Of a stretch of 64,000 bases of DNA, positions 22,534 through 34,854 are shown piece by piece (position 1 is the first letter of the stretch; every line of letters begins with the position of its first letter). Location of the stretch: positions 1,066,501-1,130,500 of the forward strand of contig JAQJZZ010000019.1 in assembly GCA_030077755.1 (NCBI GenBank), read 5' to 3'. A program made the position numbers and the translations under genes. The stretch is from Filosporella fistucella (Eukaryota > Ascomycota > Leotiomycetes > Helotiales). Below the pieces are notes generated by a model, which ran no database searches, was not told where the DNA came from, and saw only the letters and a list, made by a program, of their open reading frames with translations.

Positions 22534-25500
22534 ATGCCCGGTTCACTAGAACGTCCTTCCCACCCGGGCTCGACAATTCGACAGCATTCGAACTTCCAGG
22601 CTCGAGCTGCCACAGACGACGCAGGCGAATTGAACAGAAGATATTCTATGTTGGCAGAGGAGAGCTCGCCGTCGACAACTCCCAGGGCAGGAAACTCCAA
22701 GAAACCCCGGAATCCTTACGAACCTGCAACGAACGATTCAACGCCTCCACCGCACGACCATTCTTTCACAAGACGGCTATTACATATAAATTCACATGAT
22801 GGGGATGATGGCTCCTCTGCGATTCGGAGGAGATCTTCTGCTGGGAGACGCAAACACCATGACGGTCCTACGGAAGAAGATACCTTGACAACTCAGCAGA
22901 ATAATGCTGCTGAGATGAAGAAAGCAAATGGGGACCATACTGCCCCTAAACCGGGCCTGGGACCTCGCCCTATCGGGGGCGATGAGAAATTGGGCATGTT
23001 CTCCGGCGTATACGTGCCAACATGCCTCAATGTTTTGAGTATCCTCATGTTCCTGCGGTTCGGTTTCATCCTCGGTTTGTTGGCTTCCCAAAAGTGCTTG
23101 CAACACTCACTGACAGCTTCGTAGGCCAAGGAGGAGTACTTGGCATAATGGGCATGCTAATAGCATCTTACGCCATCAATCTCATAACCACGTTTTCTCT
23201 CTCAGCAATTGCATCTAACGGAACCGTCCGTGGAGGTGGAGCATATTATTTGATTTCAAGATCTTTGGGTCCAGAATTCGGTGGATCAATCGGAGTTGTG
23301 TTCTACCTGGGATTTGTTTTCAACACAGGTATGAATGCAGTTGGTCTGATTGATTGTATCAAATTGAATTTTGGCTCCATCTCTGGTAACTGGGCAAATA
23401 TCCTTCCAGAATCACAGTGGTACAACTATTTGTGGTCAACAGTGGTCCTTGTTATATGCACAGCAATATGTCTTGCAGGATCATCGATATTTGCCCGTGC
23501 TAGCAATGGTCTTTTAGTCATCTTGTTGATTGCTACACTTAGTATTCCCTTTTCAGCACTTGTTGTCTCTCCATTTGAGAGCAGGAAGTTGGGAATCGAG
23601 TACACAGGACTAAGCTTGACCACTTTCATTGGGAATTTGAAACCACAACTCACTCGTGGAGCCGCCGGTAGCCAGTTGGATGGAAAAGAAACATTTCAAG
23701 ACCTGTTTGGAATTCTGTTTCCAGCTACTGGAGGTATTTTTGCTGGTGCTAGCATGTCTGGAGATCTCAAAAATCCCAGCAAGTCAATTCCCAAAGGGAC
23801 GCTGTATGGTCTCGGAACCACTTTTGTGCTATACACACTTGTCATTCTGGCAATGGCTGCAACAATAACCAGAGCATCATTTGTTCGCAATGCCAACGTT
23901 ATCCAAGATACTAATATTTCTGGGCTCGTCATTCTCGCCGGCGAGTTTGCGAGCTCATTTTTTTCTACCCTCATGGGCGTTATTGGATCTGCAAAGCTGT
24001 TGCAAGCTCTAGCAAGAGACAATCTTCTCCCTGGCTTCTCAATATTTGGCCAGGGAACCAAGAAGGGAGATGAGCCAACTTATGCCATACTTCTGACTTA
24101 TGCCGTGGCCCAAGTTACCATGCTCTGCGACCTGAATCAAATTGCTTCGTTTGTCACAATGACCTATCTTGTAAGCTTCCAATAGTTCTATATACTTACA
24201 ATCTCCCACCCGAAAGTTCCCCGCTAATGACCTTAGATGACCTTCTTGGTCATGAACTTGGCTTGTTTCCTTCTCAAAATCGGATCCGCCCCAAACTTTC
24301 GCCCCTCATTCCACTTCTTCAATTGGCAAACAGCTCTATCTGGGACGATTGTTTCCGCCGTCGCGATGTTCTTTGTCGATGGATTGTACGCAACTGGATG
24401 TGTTGGCATTCTCATTGCAATCTTCCTGATAATCCACTATACCAGTCCGCCCAAGAGCTGGGGAGATGTGTCTCAAAGTCTTATCTACCATCAAGTGCGA
24501 AAGTACCTTTTGCGGCTCAGACAAGAGCATGTCAAATTTTGGCGACCACAAATATTGTTATTTGTAAATGACCCTCGCCGCCAGTACAAACTCATCCAGT
24601 TTTGCAATTCCATGAAGAAAGGCGCACTGTACATTCTTGGGCATGTCATTGTGACTGAAGATTTTGGTGGATCCGTCCCTGAGGCGAGACGACAGCAAGC
24701 AGCGTGGACAAAGTATATCGACTTCTCGAAGATCAAAGCTTTTGTCAATATTGCTATTTCGCCGGGCGTGGAATGGGGTGCGAGAAACATAGTTTTGAGC
24801 GCTGGTCTTGGTGGTATGAGACCCAATATTGCGGTATTAGGTTTTTACAATCTGGACGATCTGAGAAGAAACCTTCCATTGATAGACGTTTCCGAAGTTC
24901 CTCAATCTGCAGACACCAAACACGATCCTCAATCCTCCTTGGCCAGTCCAGGAATTAGCCGAAAAGACAGTAAAGACGCAAAGATAGCAGGTACATTACC
25001 AACAGACTCGTGCAAGACTGAAGGGATGATGAGCGTCACCAGCTACGTAACTATCTTGGAGGATCTTCTATTACGTCTCCAGATTAATGTTGCAGTTGCT
25101 AAAGGATTTCAAAATCTCGAGTTTCCGAAGCCAGATGGAGATCATAGTAAGAAATACATTGATCTTTGGCCTATTCAGATGTCGGCAGAAATTGCCGCAG
25201 AGGGCGACAATAAGCAGAATGTCTTAACAACAAATTTCGATACCTGTAGGTGCCGACTAAATCTTGCAAAATGGTGAAAGCTGACACTTTTAGATACATT
25301 GATCTTGCAATTGGGAGTAATTTTGAACACAGTGCCTGCTTGGAAGAAAGCATACAAGCTTCGAGTAGCAGTATTTGTTGAATATGAATCCGACGTGGAG
25401 GAAGAACGCGGGCGGGTTCAATCATTACTTGAAAATCTCAGGATAGAAGCAGAAGTCTTGGTGTTCTGGTTGTCATCAGGGAAGTTGGCAACGTATGAGA

Positions 25501-26888
25501 TCATCATCAATGGTGCCAGCCCTAGCAAGGAATCAGAGGAAGAAGTTGAAGAGTGTCTGAAAGGACAAGAGTGGTGGGAGGAAATTCAAAAGATCAGAGG
25601 AAAACGTGGGCCAACGTCCGGGACCGAAGACCTTTCAGAAATAGCGAGTCTATTCACAACTGGTTCGAATTGGCCTGAAGCTTCTTTTCAACAGGGACCG
25701 AGAGGAGAACGGATTGAGAGATTTCTCGGGCTTCGGAAGTTACTGAGAAAATCCAAAAAGAAACATACAATGAGTGGTCTCACAAAGCTTGGAGTTAGCC
25801 TTGGCATGCGAACCCATAGGCTGTCGGATAATGTTGTGATGCAGCACGCAAGTCAAGCCAGCGCCAGCGAGGATTCGAGCAGCGACTCGGGCGACGACAG
25901 TGATTCGGAAGCGATTGAAGATGAGAGTCCCGACGATCAGAGTGCAGCCAGTGAGGCAGATATTGATGATTTTGAATCTGAGAGCGACTCTCGTTCACCG
26001 TCCAAGGCGAAGCTTCGCAGACGAAGAAGTCATGGCGACACGATGAGGGGTCCACCACCATCAAAGAAATCAACAGGCGAAAAAGAAATTCGAGTTCCAG
26101 AACGGACAGCCAGAAGATCTATTCTTCCAATTGAACCAACCACATCTACCACAATGTCATCAAGCGGGGAGGGAATGGCGCCACCCGCAGCTTCGGTTCC
26201 GGATCTTGCCCTCAGAACTCCCGAGTCCCCGAGCAAAGTACCACCTTCCATTTCCAACTTATCGATATCATTAAAAGCCAATTCGGAAGTTACATCAAGC
26301 AAGCCATCATCTCTAAAGGAGCCAGATAAATCTCCAGTAAAGCCGGAGAGCTCGGGGAGTGGGCGTCCACCGTCTGTACGCTCCGAGCGTCCGCCCCTAT
26401 CAAGGCATGCTTCGCAACCGAAGTTCTCAAGTAAACCCGTTCCTATTACCAGAGTCGCAACCGAAGATGGTCCTGGTCCCAGTATCATGTTCACTGATAC
26501 CCCTTCGCCGCCACCAAAGCGAGGTCGTCTGCCATCTGCTTATCGCCCCAACCCTTCCTTTCCCGAGCTCCCCGAAGTCTCTGCTCTTGCAGAAGGGGAT
26601 CCGCCTTCGTTATCACGTCGCGGATCATCGTACTCTACTCAATCCCTACCACTGAGCTTCAATGATCTACCATGTAGGGCTCAGCATCTGATTTTGAACG
26701 AGTTGATGAGAGGAAAGAGTAAACATACTGCTGTCATGTTCACAACGCTGCCGAGTCCGGTGGAAGGGACATGCGCGAGTGTGGAGGCTAGCATGAGCTA
26801 TCTTGGAGATTTGGAGGTACTGTGCAACGGATTGCCACCGGTACTGATGGTTCATAGCAATAGTATGACGGTTACTATGAGCTTGTGA
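22534..26888 (+). CDS. VHC1: Vacuolar cation-chloride cotransporter
   Basis: SLC12-family K-Cl symporter; in yeast Vhc1 sits in the vacuolar membrane and aids potassium storage. Four exons: 22534-23074, 23125-24170, 24237-25245 and 25294-26888, 1396 aa; introns are 50, 66 and 48 bp. Splicing joins GFILGQGGVLGIMG and YLMTFLVMNL in frame. The amino-acid permease core spans about residues 145-560 (GTVRGGGAYYLISRSLGPEFG is split here as GTVRGGGAYY then LISRSLGPEFG). The SLC12 C-terminal domain follows, with RQYKLIQFCNSMKKG and LRVAVFVEYE. Residues from about 990 form a long Ser/Asp/Glu-rich disordered insert, and the conserved end resumes at FNDLPCRAQHLILNELM. The insert is what makes the protein long for the family. 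Confidence 0.96.
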
Positions 26889-27224
26889 GAATGTTCGACG
26901 ATTTAGGGAGGGAAGTGAGTAGGATATACCATCTTGTAAAAGCTAGACTGGATAAAAGCGAGAAATATGCATTCAGATATTGATACACATCAGATAATCC
27001 CCTTCTTTTGTGCCTATTGACTCCATTCGCTATGAGCACTACCTCCATTGCTAGGAGTACAGCTGTGGTGCAGTTAAGCTTATTTGTGGTCCTCGCTTCA
27101 TGGGGCTGTTAGAAATCGGAATTGCATCTCCAGTAGGTTACAGACCCGTCGTCTCACATGCCACTTCAGATTACGCGCATTATCATAGGACTACCTGGTT
27201 TTCACAAGGTCTGTATAGCCTCCA
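26889..27224. other. Convergent 3' spacer
   Basis: A 336-bp spacer between the VHC1-type gene and a nitronate monooxygenase; no gene seen. Confidence 0.6.
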
Positions 27225-28283
27225 TCAAAATTGAAGGTTCGAAATCACCTCTCTCGCTTCCTTCCTGACATCTTCCACAATCTCCCGCGCCCCTTTCACC
27301 TCTTTAACCAATCCAACTCCCGTCCCAGCATACGTAGTCATCCTCCCCTTAATACCCCACCCCTCATCTCCTTTTTTAACAGCCTCCTCATACAATCCTT
27401 TATTCACATCCTCCTCAACTCCCCGCTCCCAGTCCCTGAAACTCTCATTCAGCACTCCTCTCCCATTATACTGTTCCGGCCACCCCGTCGTCCCCCTCAA
27501 CCGATCGTAAACCGTTGTCCTAGCCGTAGTCACTCCCCCATCTACTGTATCTAAAACGGCCTTTTGATATCCTTTTGAAAGCGTAGCTTCTTGTGAAGCG
27601 AGAAATCGTGTACCCATACAGATACCACTTGCTCCCAACGCTAAAGCAGCTGCAACACCGCGACCATCTGATATTCCGCCGGCAGCTATAAGGGGAATAT
27701 GTCCGAATCCGGCTTTGGCTAAGGTGTCTACACATTCTGGTAATAAAGAGATGATGGAACTGGAATGGGCGAGTCCGTGACCACCTGCATCTGAACCTTG
27801 GATGACAAGTACATCAGGTGCACAAGAGCGCGCGACAGAGAGAGCCATTTCTACCGTTCCGACCTGAACCCATATTTTTGTCTTGCCTTCCGTGATATCT
27901 CTAATTCCTTTACTCCAAGAGACGAGATCTTCCTGCTCTTTAGGAGCGAAAAACCATACAGCGGCTGGTTTCAAGGGTGCAGAAAGAGTAGAGAGAATTT
28001 CTGGGAGGGAACAACCAAAGCAGATGAAGCCTATCCCTATGGGGAGGACCCCGGAGGGAGTGGATGGAATAGGGTCTTCTTTAAGAGAAGCAATTGTGGT
28101 GCGGAGGTATGGAGCGAGGGAGTCGGTCGAGGTGCCACAGCCGATGAACCCTAAGCCGCCGGATCTGGAGACGGCGAGAGCGAGAGGAGGCTCGGAGATC
28201 AAACGCATGGGAGCGGAGGTTATGAGAGGAGTAGAGATCCATGGGTAATGGGATTTGAGTGTTTGGAAGTGGACTGAAGACAT
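27225..28283 (-). CDS. Nitronate monooxygenase-like FMN enzyme (copy 1)
   Basis: Single exon, 352 aa. A TIM-barrel flavoenzyme of the 2-nitropropane dioxygenase/NMO family, which oxidises alkyl nitronates such as propionate 3-nitronate. The visible elements are the N-terminal LITSAPM and SRSGGLGFIG, the phosphate loop region QGSDAGGHG, and IPLIAAGGISDGRGVAAALA followed by GTRFLAS. The histidine in GGHG is the place of the family base. A second family member lies at 50127-51179 but is only distantly similar, so these are not a recent tandem copy. The real substrate is unknown. Confidence 0.9.
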   Translation of the reverse strand: MSSVHFQTLKSHYPWISTPLITSAPMRLISEPPLALAVSRSGGLGFIGCGTSTDSLAPYLRTTIASLKEDPIPSTPSGVLPIGIGFICFGCSLPEILSTLSAPLKPAAVWFFAPKEQEDLVSWSKGIRDITEGKTKIWVQVGTVEMALSVARSCAPDVLVIQGSDAGGHGLAHSSSIISLLPECVDTLAKAGFGHIPLIAAGGISDGRGVAAALALGASGICMGTRFLASQEATLSKGYQKAVLDTVDGGVTTARTTVYDRLRGTTGWPEQYNGRGVLNESFRDWERGVEEDVNKGLYEEAVKKGDEGWGIKGRMTTYAGTGVGLVKEVKGAREIVEDVRKEAREVISNLQF

Positions 28284-28907
28284 TTTGATAGAGGGTTTGG
28301 GAACTGTGGGCCGATATAAAATTCCTGGGGTAGGTGGAATTCAGAGAATGTAGGTTATATTTGATTTGATATCGGAAAGCTAGGAATGGTTTGATAAGAC
28401 AAGATCCTTTTCAAGCTTGTAGGAATCAATTCCGTCAATTACTTGAAAGAAAGCAGGAAATGATGAATCCGAAGACAGGAAGAAGTAAGCTCCTATGTGA
28501 AGATGCAAGAGTTACTTCATATGACTTGTGAATGACTTTCTCATTACCGATTACCCGAATGGATCCCGTTTTCCGGAGTATTTGATCATTTCCTCGGAGC
28601 AGAGCAATTGAAGCTGACCTTGAAGTTCACCCCGCAATTGATGACCCAATTCACTCTGTCCGAGGCGTTTCTCAATTGGGTTAGCGCTCCCGACAAAGAA
28701 TGAGGCTCACGGCTGGGATATTTTGGAAACTGGAACATCAGCCTCGAAAGCATTTCCTGGTATTCCTGACAACGCCACACTCGAACGAGAATTCTGCAAT
28801 TCCGCGCACTCTTTGGGATCCTTTTGGTTGCTCATATCACATTTCCATATAACCAAATCCGCCACTGTCTATTATAGCAGAAACTCTTTGAATTTCGATC
28901 CGTGAAA
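28284..28907. promoter_or_regulatory. Divergent spacer, nitronate monooxygenase and RPB11
   Basis: A 624-bp upstream region shared by two diverging genes. No coding evidence; a CCGTTTTCCGG patch lies near 28566. Confidence 0.4.
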
Positions 28908-29447
28908 ATGAACGCGCCAGATCGGTTCGTCCAGCAGCTAAGTAACTATGTGTTGAGCTCAAACTAATCATCCTAATAGTTTCGAGTTGTTCTTACTTGG
29001 TGAAGGCGAACGCAAATGCGCCGAGAAACCGGATACCCGTATGTCTCCTTCTCCACCAACGCAAGATGAATGGTTTTGCAGGTTGTTGACATCTCTTAGG
29101 CACCTCCAATAGCTCCATATTCACATTCAACAAAGAAGATCACACACTTGCAAATATGCTTCGCGCACATCTCCTCAAGGACCCGCACGTCACATTTGCA
29201 GGATATAAGAGTATAGGCCCCGACCAGTCAAAGTCGGAAAACGTTTTAACAATGAATAGTTCCTCATCCCCTCTTCGCATCATTCGAACTCCGTCTCCAA
29301 ACCGATGGCGAAATCACACCCAAAGAAGCCTTAGTCAACTGCTGTAAGGCCCTCGTAGGAGATCTTGAGATCCTGAGTAGAGAATTTACCAAAGAGTACG
29401 AGTTGCGGAAGATGGTTAGTGGGGTTGGTGAGAATGGTGATAAGTAG
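28908..29447 (+). CDS. RPB11: RNA polymerase II subunit RPB11
   Basis: Small alpha-like subunit that dimerises with Rpb3 in RNA polymerase II assembly. Four exons: 28908-28924, 28980-29038, 29100-29210 and 29260-29447, 124 aa, close to the family length. The three introns are 55, 61 and 49 bp. Joining gives [18 protein letters not shown], then [18 protein letters not shown], then GYKIPHPLF and [15 protein letters not shown], the core RPB11 sequence. No single frame of the locus exceeds 65 codons, so it is easily missed. The third donor (AGTATAGG) leaves one base before the junction, giving K-I-P. Confidence 0.97.
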
Positions 29448-30558
29448 AGGGTCGAAAAATGGACAGGATGGAGTTTGGGATATGAGCATTTACGGGGCGT
29501 TATGGATGGACATGAAATGAGGTCAGAGGCAGGAATTGTCTGAGAAGGCCGAATTACTATTCTCTTGCGACAACGATACGCCTGGATGCTGATCTGATAA
29601 GAACATCAGGACATTGACAAAATAGTCTGCTTGTAGTAGAACGTCTAATGGACAGCATATAGAGTACGGCACAAGTCCCCCGGCCGCATTGGGGAACCAT
29701 GGTAAGATATATCCTATCATTTACTTTTTCAAATCTTGAGCCACCGCTTCCACAATCCGGTATTCTATTCATAAATCTCCGGTACCACATATGCTCGCCT
29801 CTCAAAACTCGCAAGAAAGCCAACAAACTTGCTTCCACCCCGCAATAGCCCGGCCATTTCCATTGTTGCAAGAGAGCCCAGGAAGGTTGCAACAATTCAA
29901 TACTCAGAAAAGAATAGCTTATTACCAGCCGTACAAGTCTAACGGAAACATATCTGGTGATATCTCGTCTTGTCTCTAGCCAGTTAAGAAGGGCTCTTAA
30001 ATGTATGGCCGACCAAGGGTGATGGTAGATTCCAAATGTGTCTGTCCGCCTTCACAATGTTTCTTTTTCGACATTTATTATCCCCGTTTCCATCTGTTTT
30101 GCAGCATGTGGATACCTTTAGGAGCCTTACTCGTCAGATTTCAATGCTTGGACATAGGGTCTTGGCCGTGACAAGTACACTTCCTTCGCATTTGTCGTTC
30201 TTTTGCCTTGTTGAGGTACTGCTCGGATTAGGGTGTATGAGTAATCAATTATTACGGTCTGCCATGTTTTAACTCATCTAGGCAGATGTGATGTTCTTAA
30301 GGACTAAGCATCAGGTTCTTCCAGAAGCTTGCTTGAGATTAGCAAACGTGTCAAGTAGTCAACCTAATCACAGCAGAGATTTGATTATCTTCTGCATGTG
30401 GAGCCGTAACTATCTACCTTAGAACCGGGAATCTTGCAAGATTGGTTTTCGTTCCTACTCCCTTCACAGGTCCTCAGTTTCTTTGTTCTTATAATTCGTT
30501 CTTTTGAATTAGCACAGCTCCAGACAGATTTCCCCTTTGACACTGATCTGTGTTCACG
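29448..30558. other. Intergenic, no firm gene
   Basis: Only short open frames (up to 112 codons, minus) with no recognisable domain; stops are frequent in all frames. Confidence 0.5.
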
Positions 30559-31303
30559 ATGTCTCCAAAACCGTCGTATCCTTCTACGTCTTCTCCTCAG
30601 TCTGCAATAAGCCGTCGTCCCGCTCAGAACACGGCAGCCAGCCAAATTACCCACCCAGAGGAGCCCCTCCTTAGAGCTAGGGGCGTGAGGGACAATTTAC
30701 ACTGAGGAGACTAGCAGAGGAAGAATTGATTTCGAGGAAATCGGTCACTCAAATTATCAGCTGGTCTCGGAATACCGGCTATGGCTCCTCGCATTCAGCT
30801 TCCTGAATCCTGATGGCCAATACGGCATCCGACTAGAAGCAGGGGCTTTCCACCACCCAGGCATTGCCACTTGAATCCACGATGATAGTTTGGTCAGCCA
30901 CAATTCTCATAACACATCTTCCCACTGCTCAAGAATGTTGCCACAAGCAAGATCCTGCAATAGATGCTTATCTTTAATTTTCTCCAAAGATGGCATGGGT
31001 CTTGGCCGAAGCTTGATAGGTAAGCATCAAGGAAGAACGCAAATCCTCGAAGAAACTAGAGTGTCAATAATTGATCTGGTTGGCTTTAGAGGTTGTCGAA
31101 ATACAATTCCCGACTATGCTGCAAACAAAACAATGAGATGCTGTGAAGTAGATAGATGGATGTCTCAAAGAGACAGCAATAAATTGTTCATTTCAAGACT
31201 AAAACAGTACAGGAGGAAGGCCGGGAAGTTCACTAACAAGGGAGAAGACACTAGGTTAAGGTCGCAGACAGCATCTGCTGCTCATCTGAGGGACCAATAA
31301 TTC
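30559..31303 (+). other. Unassigned coding-like stretch
   Basis: An ATG at 30559 opens 48 codons rich in Ser, Pro and Arg, ending LLRARGVRDNLH. In another frame, 30700-30870 is open and reads like real protein (RIDFEEIGHSNYQLVSEY, LLAFSFLNPDGQYGIRLEAG) up to a TGA. The same frame then stays open to 31303. I could not join the pieces with credible splice sites: the only local GT-AG pair gives an intron of about 33 bp in the wrong phase. It may be a decayed gene or chance. Confidence 0.25.
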
Positions 31304-31370
31304 ATGCATGAATGAGTAAGATTGTAGCTCTATATTGAAAGTACACTGATTTGATCTCAATATACAGGAT

Positions 31371-33462
31371 CTAGACAGTCAACTCTGCAGCTTGTGAACT
31401 ATCAATGAAAGATTTGTACTTCGCCAGAGCAGCTTCAACCTCCCCACCTGCACCACAATAGCGCATGACTTGCTCGGGGCATCTAACAGAAAGTCAGCGT
31501 AAGTATTAGAATAGATATGAGAAGCACCAACCTTCCAATAAAGTTCTTCGCATCTAACATGCCATCCAATTCTGGCCAGATTGGCTCGAAATACTTGTTT
31601 TGCTTGATTAGTTCAATCAAGTTGTTCTTTCCACCCTTGTTCTTCACAACATCACTAGCTTGGTGGCTCAAGACTCGGATCTCCTCATGTGCTTCCTGTC
31701 GCGATGCGCCAAGAGAGACCAGTTTCATGATTATATTCTCGGTTGCCATAAATGGCAGCTCATCGTTGAGATGTGCTTGGATACGTGCAGGGTATACGAC
31801 AAGTCCCGAAACAACGTTGTCAAGTGTGATCATGATGGCATCGGATGTAAGGAAAAGGTGAGGGAGATCGATACGTCTGATGGCGCTATCGTCGAGTGTA
31901 CGCTCAAACCATTGAGCAGAGTAGGTATCTGAGCAATCCTTGTTCAGATTGGACAAATGACGACCCAGACCACAGATTCTCTCGCAACGCATTGGATTAC
32001 GCTTGTAGGCCATGGCACTGCTTCCGATTTGGTCCTTCTCAAATGGCTCCTCCATCTCCTTTTGTGCCGCAAGATGTCTGATGTCAGATCCAATCTTTTG
32101 CACAGTTGCTCCGAAAGCGGAGAGTGCGTTTGCAACTCGGAGATCAACTTTTCGGGAATATGTCTGGGTTGAGATAGAGTAGCATCTTGGGAATCCCGCT
32201 TTATCACAGAGCATATCATTGAGCTCGTCAATTTTGGAGCCATCCTTGAACAACTCCATAAACGATGCTTGGGTACCTGTATCACAAGTTTAGTAAGTAC
32301 CTCAGATCTGTGTCTGTTAATCTTACCAGTGGTGCCTTGAGCCCCCCTGAATCTCAAGTCGGCACGGACTTTCTCAATATCCTCCAAGTCCATCATCAGA
32401 TCTTGAACCCATTGGGCTGCCTATAAGTAAATGCATCAACTGGAAAGTTCTAAACCTGAGAGGGTGTAAAATGGAATTTTAGATACTTACTCGTCGGCCA
32501 ACAGTAATAAGCTGTGCAGGCTGATAGTGAGTGAATCCCAGGGTGGGCATATCCTTGTACTCGATAGCAAATTGAGCAATCTTATGGATAATTGTTGCAA
32601 GTTTTGGCAATAACAGATCCAAACCATCACGCATGACGATCAGATCAGCATTATCCTAGCAGCGAGTCAGCGTTCTGATAGACCGTTCTTGGTCTCAAGG
32701 TAAGTTTTGCAGCGACCAAGAATACATACTGTAACATAACAGGAAGTGGCTCCCCAATGAATGATGCCCGCGGCTTTCTGTAAAAGTAAATGTCAGCTTC
32801 TTACACTAGCAGAAAGGGAGCCATTATCCACCAGGAGACCTCTATATGCCTCGGAAGAATATCTCCTGCATCAGCTTTAACTTACGGGGGCAACTTGGCC
32901 GAAAGCATGGACATGGGCCATCACATCGTGACGACGTTTCTTTTCCTCAACTGCTGCAATCTTGAGGTCTGCATCAGTCACAGTAATGTGCTCTTTCATC
33001 TGCTCAACCGCTCCATCAGGAATTGCAAGGCCGAGGCTACATAGTAGTCAGTATTTGGCTTTGCTAAATAACAAAGCTAAATTAACAGGCGTTCGAGGTG
33101 CCGGAGCAAATGGATTATCAGGTGACAGTTTCGAATCAACATTGGTTGACTTCAAAACACTTGATATCGAGAAGCGGAAAGATCAAATTATTCGTTATAT
33201 TTAACAAGATGGCAAAGTTTCACCTACTCTTTCTCTGCTTCGGCGAGCCAGACCCAGAGCTGACGCCAGGTAGATCCTCGCTTTCTTGCACTGAAGAGAG
33301 CTCGCATTTCTGTGGAAATAGGATTTTTTAGCCATCGTCACCTCTGGAAAAATTGGAATATGGGCAATGATATTCTCTGTGCTGCAAACCACCAAGCTAG
33401 TACTAACCTTCAGATGCATAGCGAGATGCCAAAGGCGTTTGGTAATTGTCGTTCGCCGACAT
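31371..33462 (-). CDS. ADE13: Adenylosuccinate lyase
   Basis: Homotetrameric lyase acting twice in purine synthesis: it splits SAICAR to AICAR and adenylosuccinate to AMP, releasing fumarate. Eight exons, complement of 33408-33462, 33228-33309, 32886-33036, 32730-32777, 32491-32655, 32327-32420, 31532-32276 and 31371-31482; 483 aa, the usual length. Landmarks are [32 protein letters not shown], the substrate motif KGTTGTQASF in local form [15 protein letters not shown], and the superfamily signature [10 protein letters not shown] (about residues 284-293). The intron at 33037-33227 (191 bp) is the longest of the gene and carries an ACTAC-type branch region. The smallest exon has 48 nt. All junction phases agree. 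Confidence 0.97.
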
Positions 33463-34352
33463 GATCACGTATTGCGGGGTATTGGAAGGAAAATTGTAAT
33501 TTCTTTGGGATGTCTGGAAATTGTGGAGGAGAAATCTGAAATGCGGAGGAAGTCGGGTACTTATGGTCTGAAAGTCAGGCCAGAATGAAATTCACGAAAT
33601 CACACTTCGAAAAATACAAAAATATTTCTGCCGCTAATGATGTGAGTTTGACGGTTAGCTGCCGAAAGCGGTGAGTATACTGCACGTGACTTCACGAGAT
33701 TGCTCAGCATTGAACTCCTCCTTGTATAGAGGTGGTCAACTCCCGCTCTATAGACGTGTGCCACTTTTGAGTTCTAATCTCCAAGTTATAGGTGGCTAAT
33801 CAATTAGTGTGAAGCCTTGAATGGTGTGAGTCGTAGCGGCAACGCGGTGCCAACAATGACAACACCAATTTCAGGAGACAAAGCATTCCAAAGCAAAGTA
33901 TATGATTGAGTGACGGGAAAGGCCTTTCTGAAAAGAACTTAAGTGGCACAGCTCCATCAGGGAGCAAATCGTCATTCCACTCGGACATTTAAACGCTCTT
34001 CAACCAGAATACTGCTCCCATCAGAATAGCTTAGACATCACTATAATTGGTTCAAGTTCCAAGAACCAATTTAAAGTTTTCCAGCATTGACACTAGTAAT
34101 TGATTTTAGGATGGCCATAAAGCTGCCGTGCTTCGAGGAGAATAAATTGACTACAATTTAGGCAGTAAGGAATTTTATAGAAGAAAGTTTGAAAAGCTTC
34201 CCACCACTATTATTGTAGAGCTTATACGAAGGACTATCGTTCTCAAGTATGGATTTCATGTGGTTTTCCATTCCATAGACAGAGAAGCCGATAGCAATCA
34301 AAATCAACCTCCTTTGCGCCTCATTGCCACGCTATTGTCCCTCAAGCGATTC
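33463..34352. other. Upstream of ADE13, no gene seen
   Basis: About 890 bp between ADE13 and LSM5. A 62-codon minus-strand frame at 33800-33988 begins with an acidic stretch but shows no domain. No supportable gene. Confidence 0.5.
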
Positions 34353-34854
34353 CTATGCTGTTGCTGTTGGACCTTCACCACCAGGTATCAACTAGATCGA
34401 TTTAGCAATTTGCTTTGGAGGAGAAGAAAGAAGCTTACCATGCAAATATTATTCCCGTTCAGTAGAATCTTAGACAGCTTCGTGTGATTGCCTGAATAAT
34501 CACTATACAATTGTCAGCACTATTCTTGAAATGACTTGGAACATATTTTACGCACAATTCCGTTACATCCTCGAGAACCATATCTATTTTCAGGTCAGAG
34601 AGGCGATAATAACGAGGGTCTGGACTTATACATACTGACATAGTCATCGAAGCCAAGGAGAGTGCCACTGAATTCTGAAATGTTGTTAGCAAAGATTTGG
34701 AAGAAGTTCGAATCGAATGTTTACCTTTATCACCCTTCATGACGACCCAGATTTTGGAGCCAACGCATTTGTCGATCAATTCTAACTATCACTCAGAAAT
34801 AGCACTACGGAGGCGCTGTTGAAACATACCGAGTGGGAGTAATTGAGAAGCCAT
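34353..34854 (-). CDS. LSM5: U6 snRNA-associated Sm-like protein LSm5
   Basis: Subunit of the Lsm1-7 ring (cytoplasmic mRNA decapping) and Lsm2-8 ring (U6 snRNA in the nucleus). Six exons, complement of 34830-34854, 34725-34781, 34636-34674, 34556-34583, 34439-34502 and 34353-34391, coding 83 aa. Introns are 47-53 bp. The spliced protein has Sm1 as IDKCVGSKIWVVMKGDKEF then GTLLGFDDYVNMVLEDV, and Sm2 as KILLNGNNICMLIPGGEG, in the right order and spacing. The exons are 25-64 nt, so no single frame shows the gene. The GTCA/GTATGT donor of exon 3 was chosen because it yields the invariant DDYVNMVL. Confidence 0.96.
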
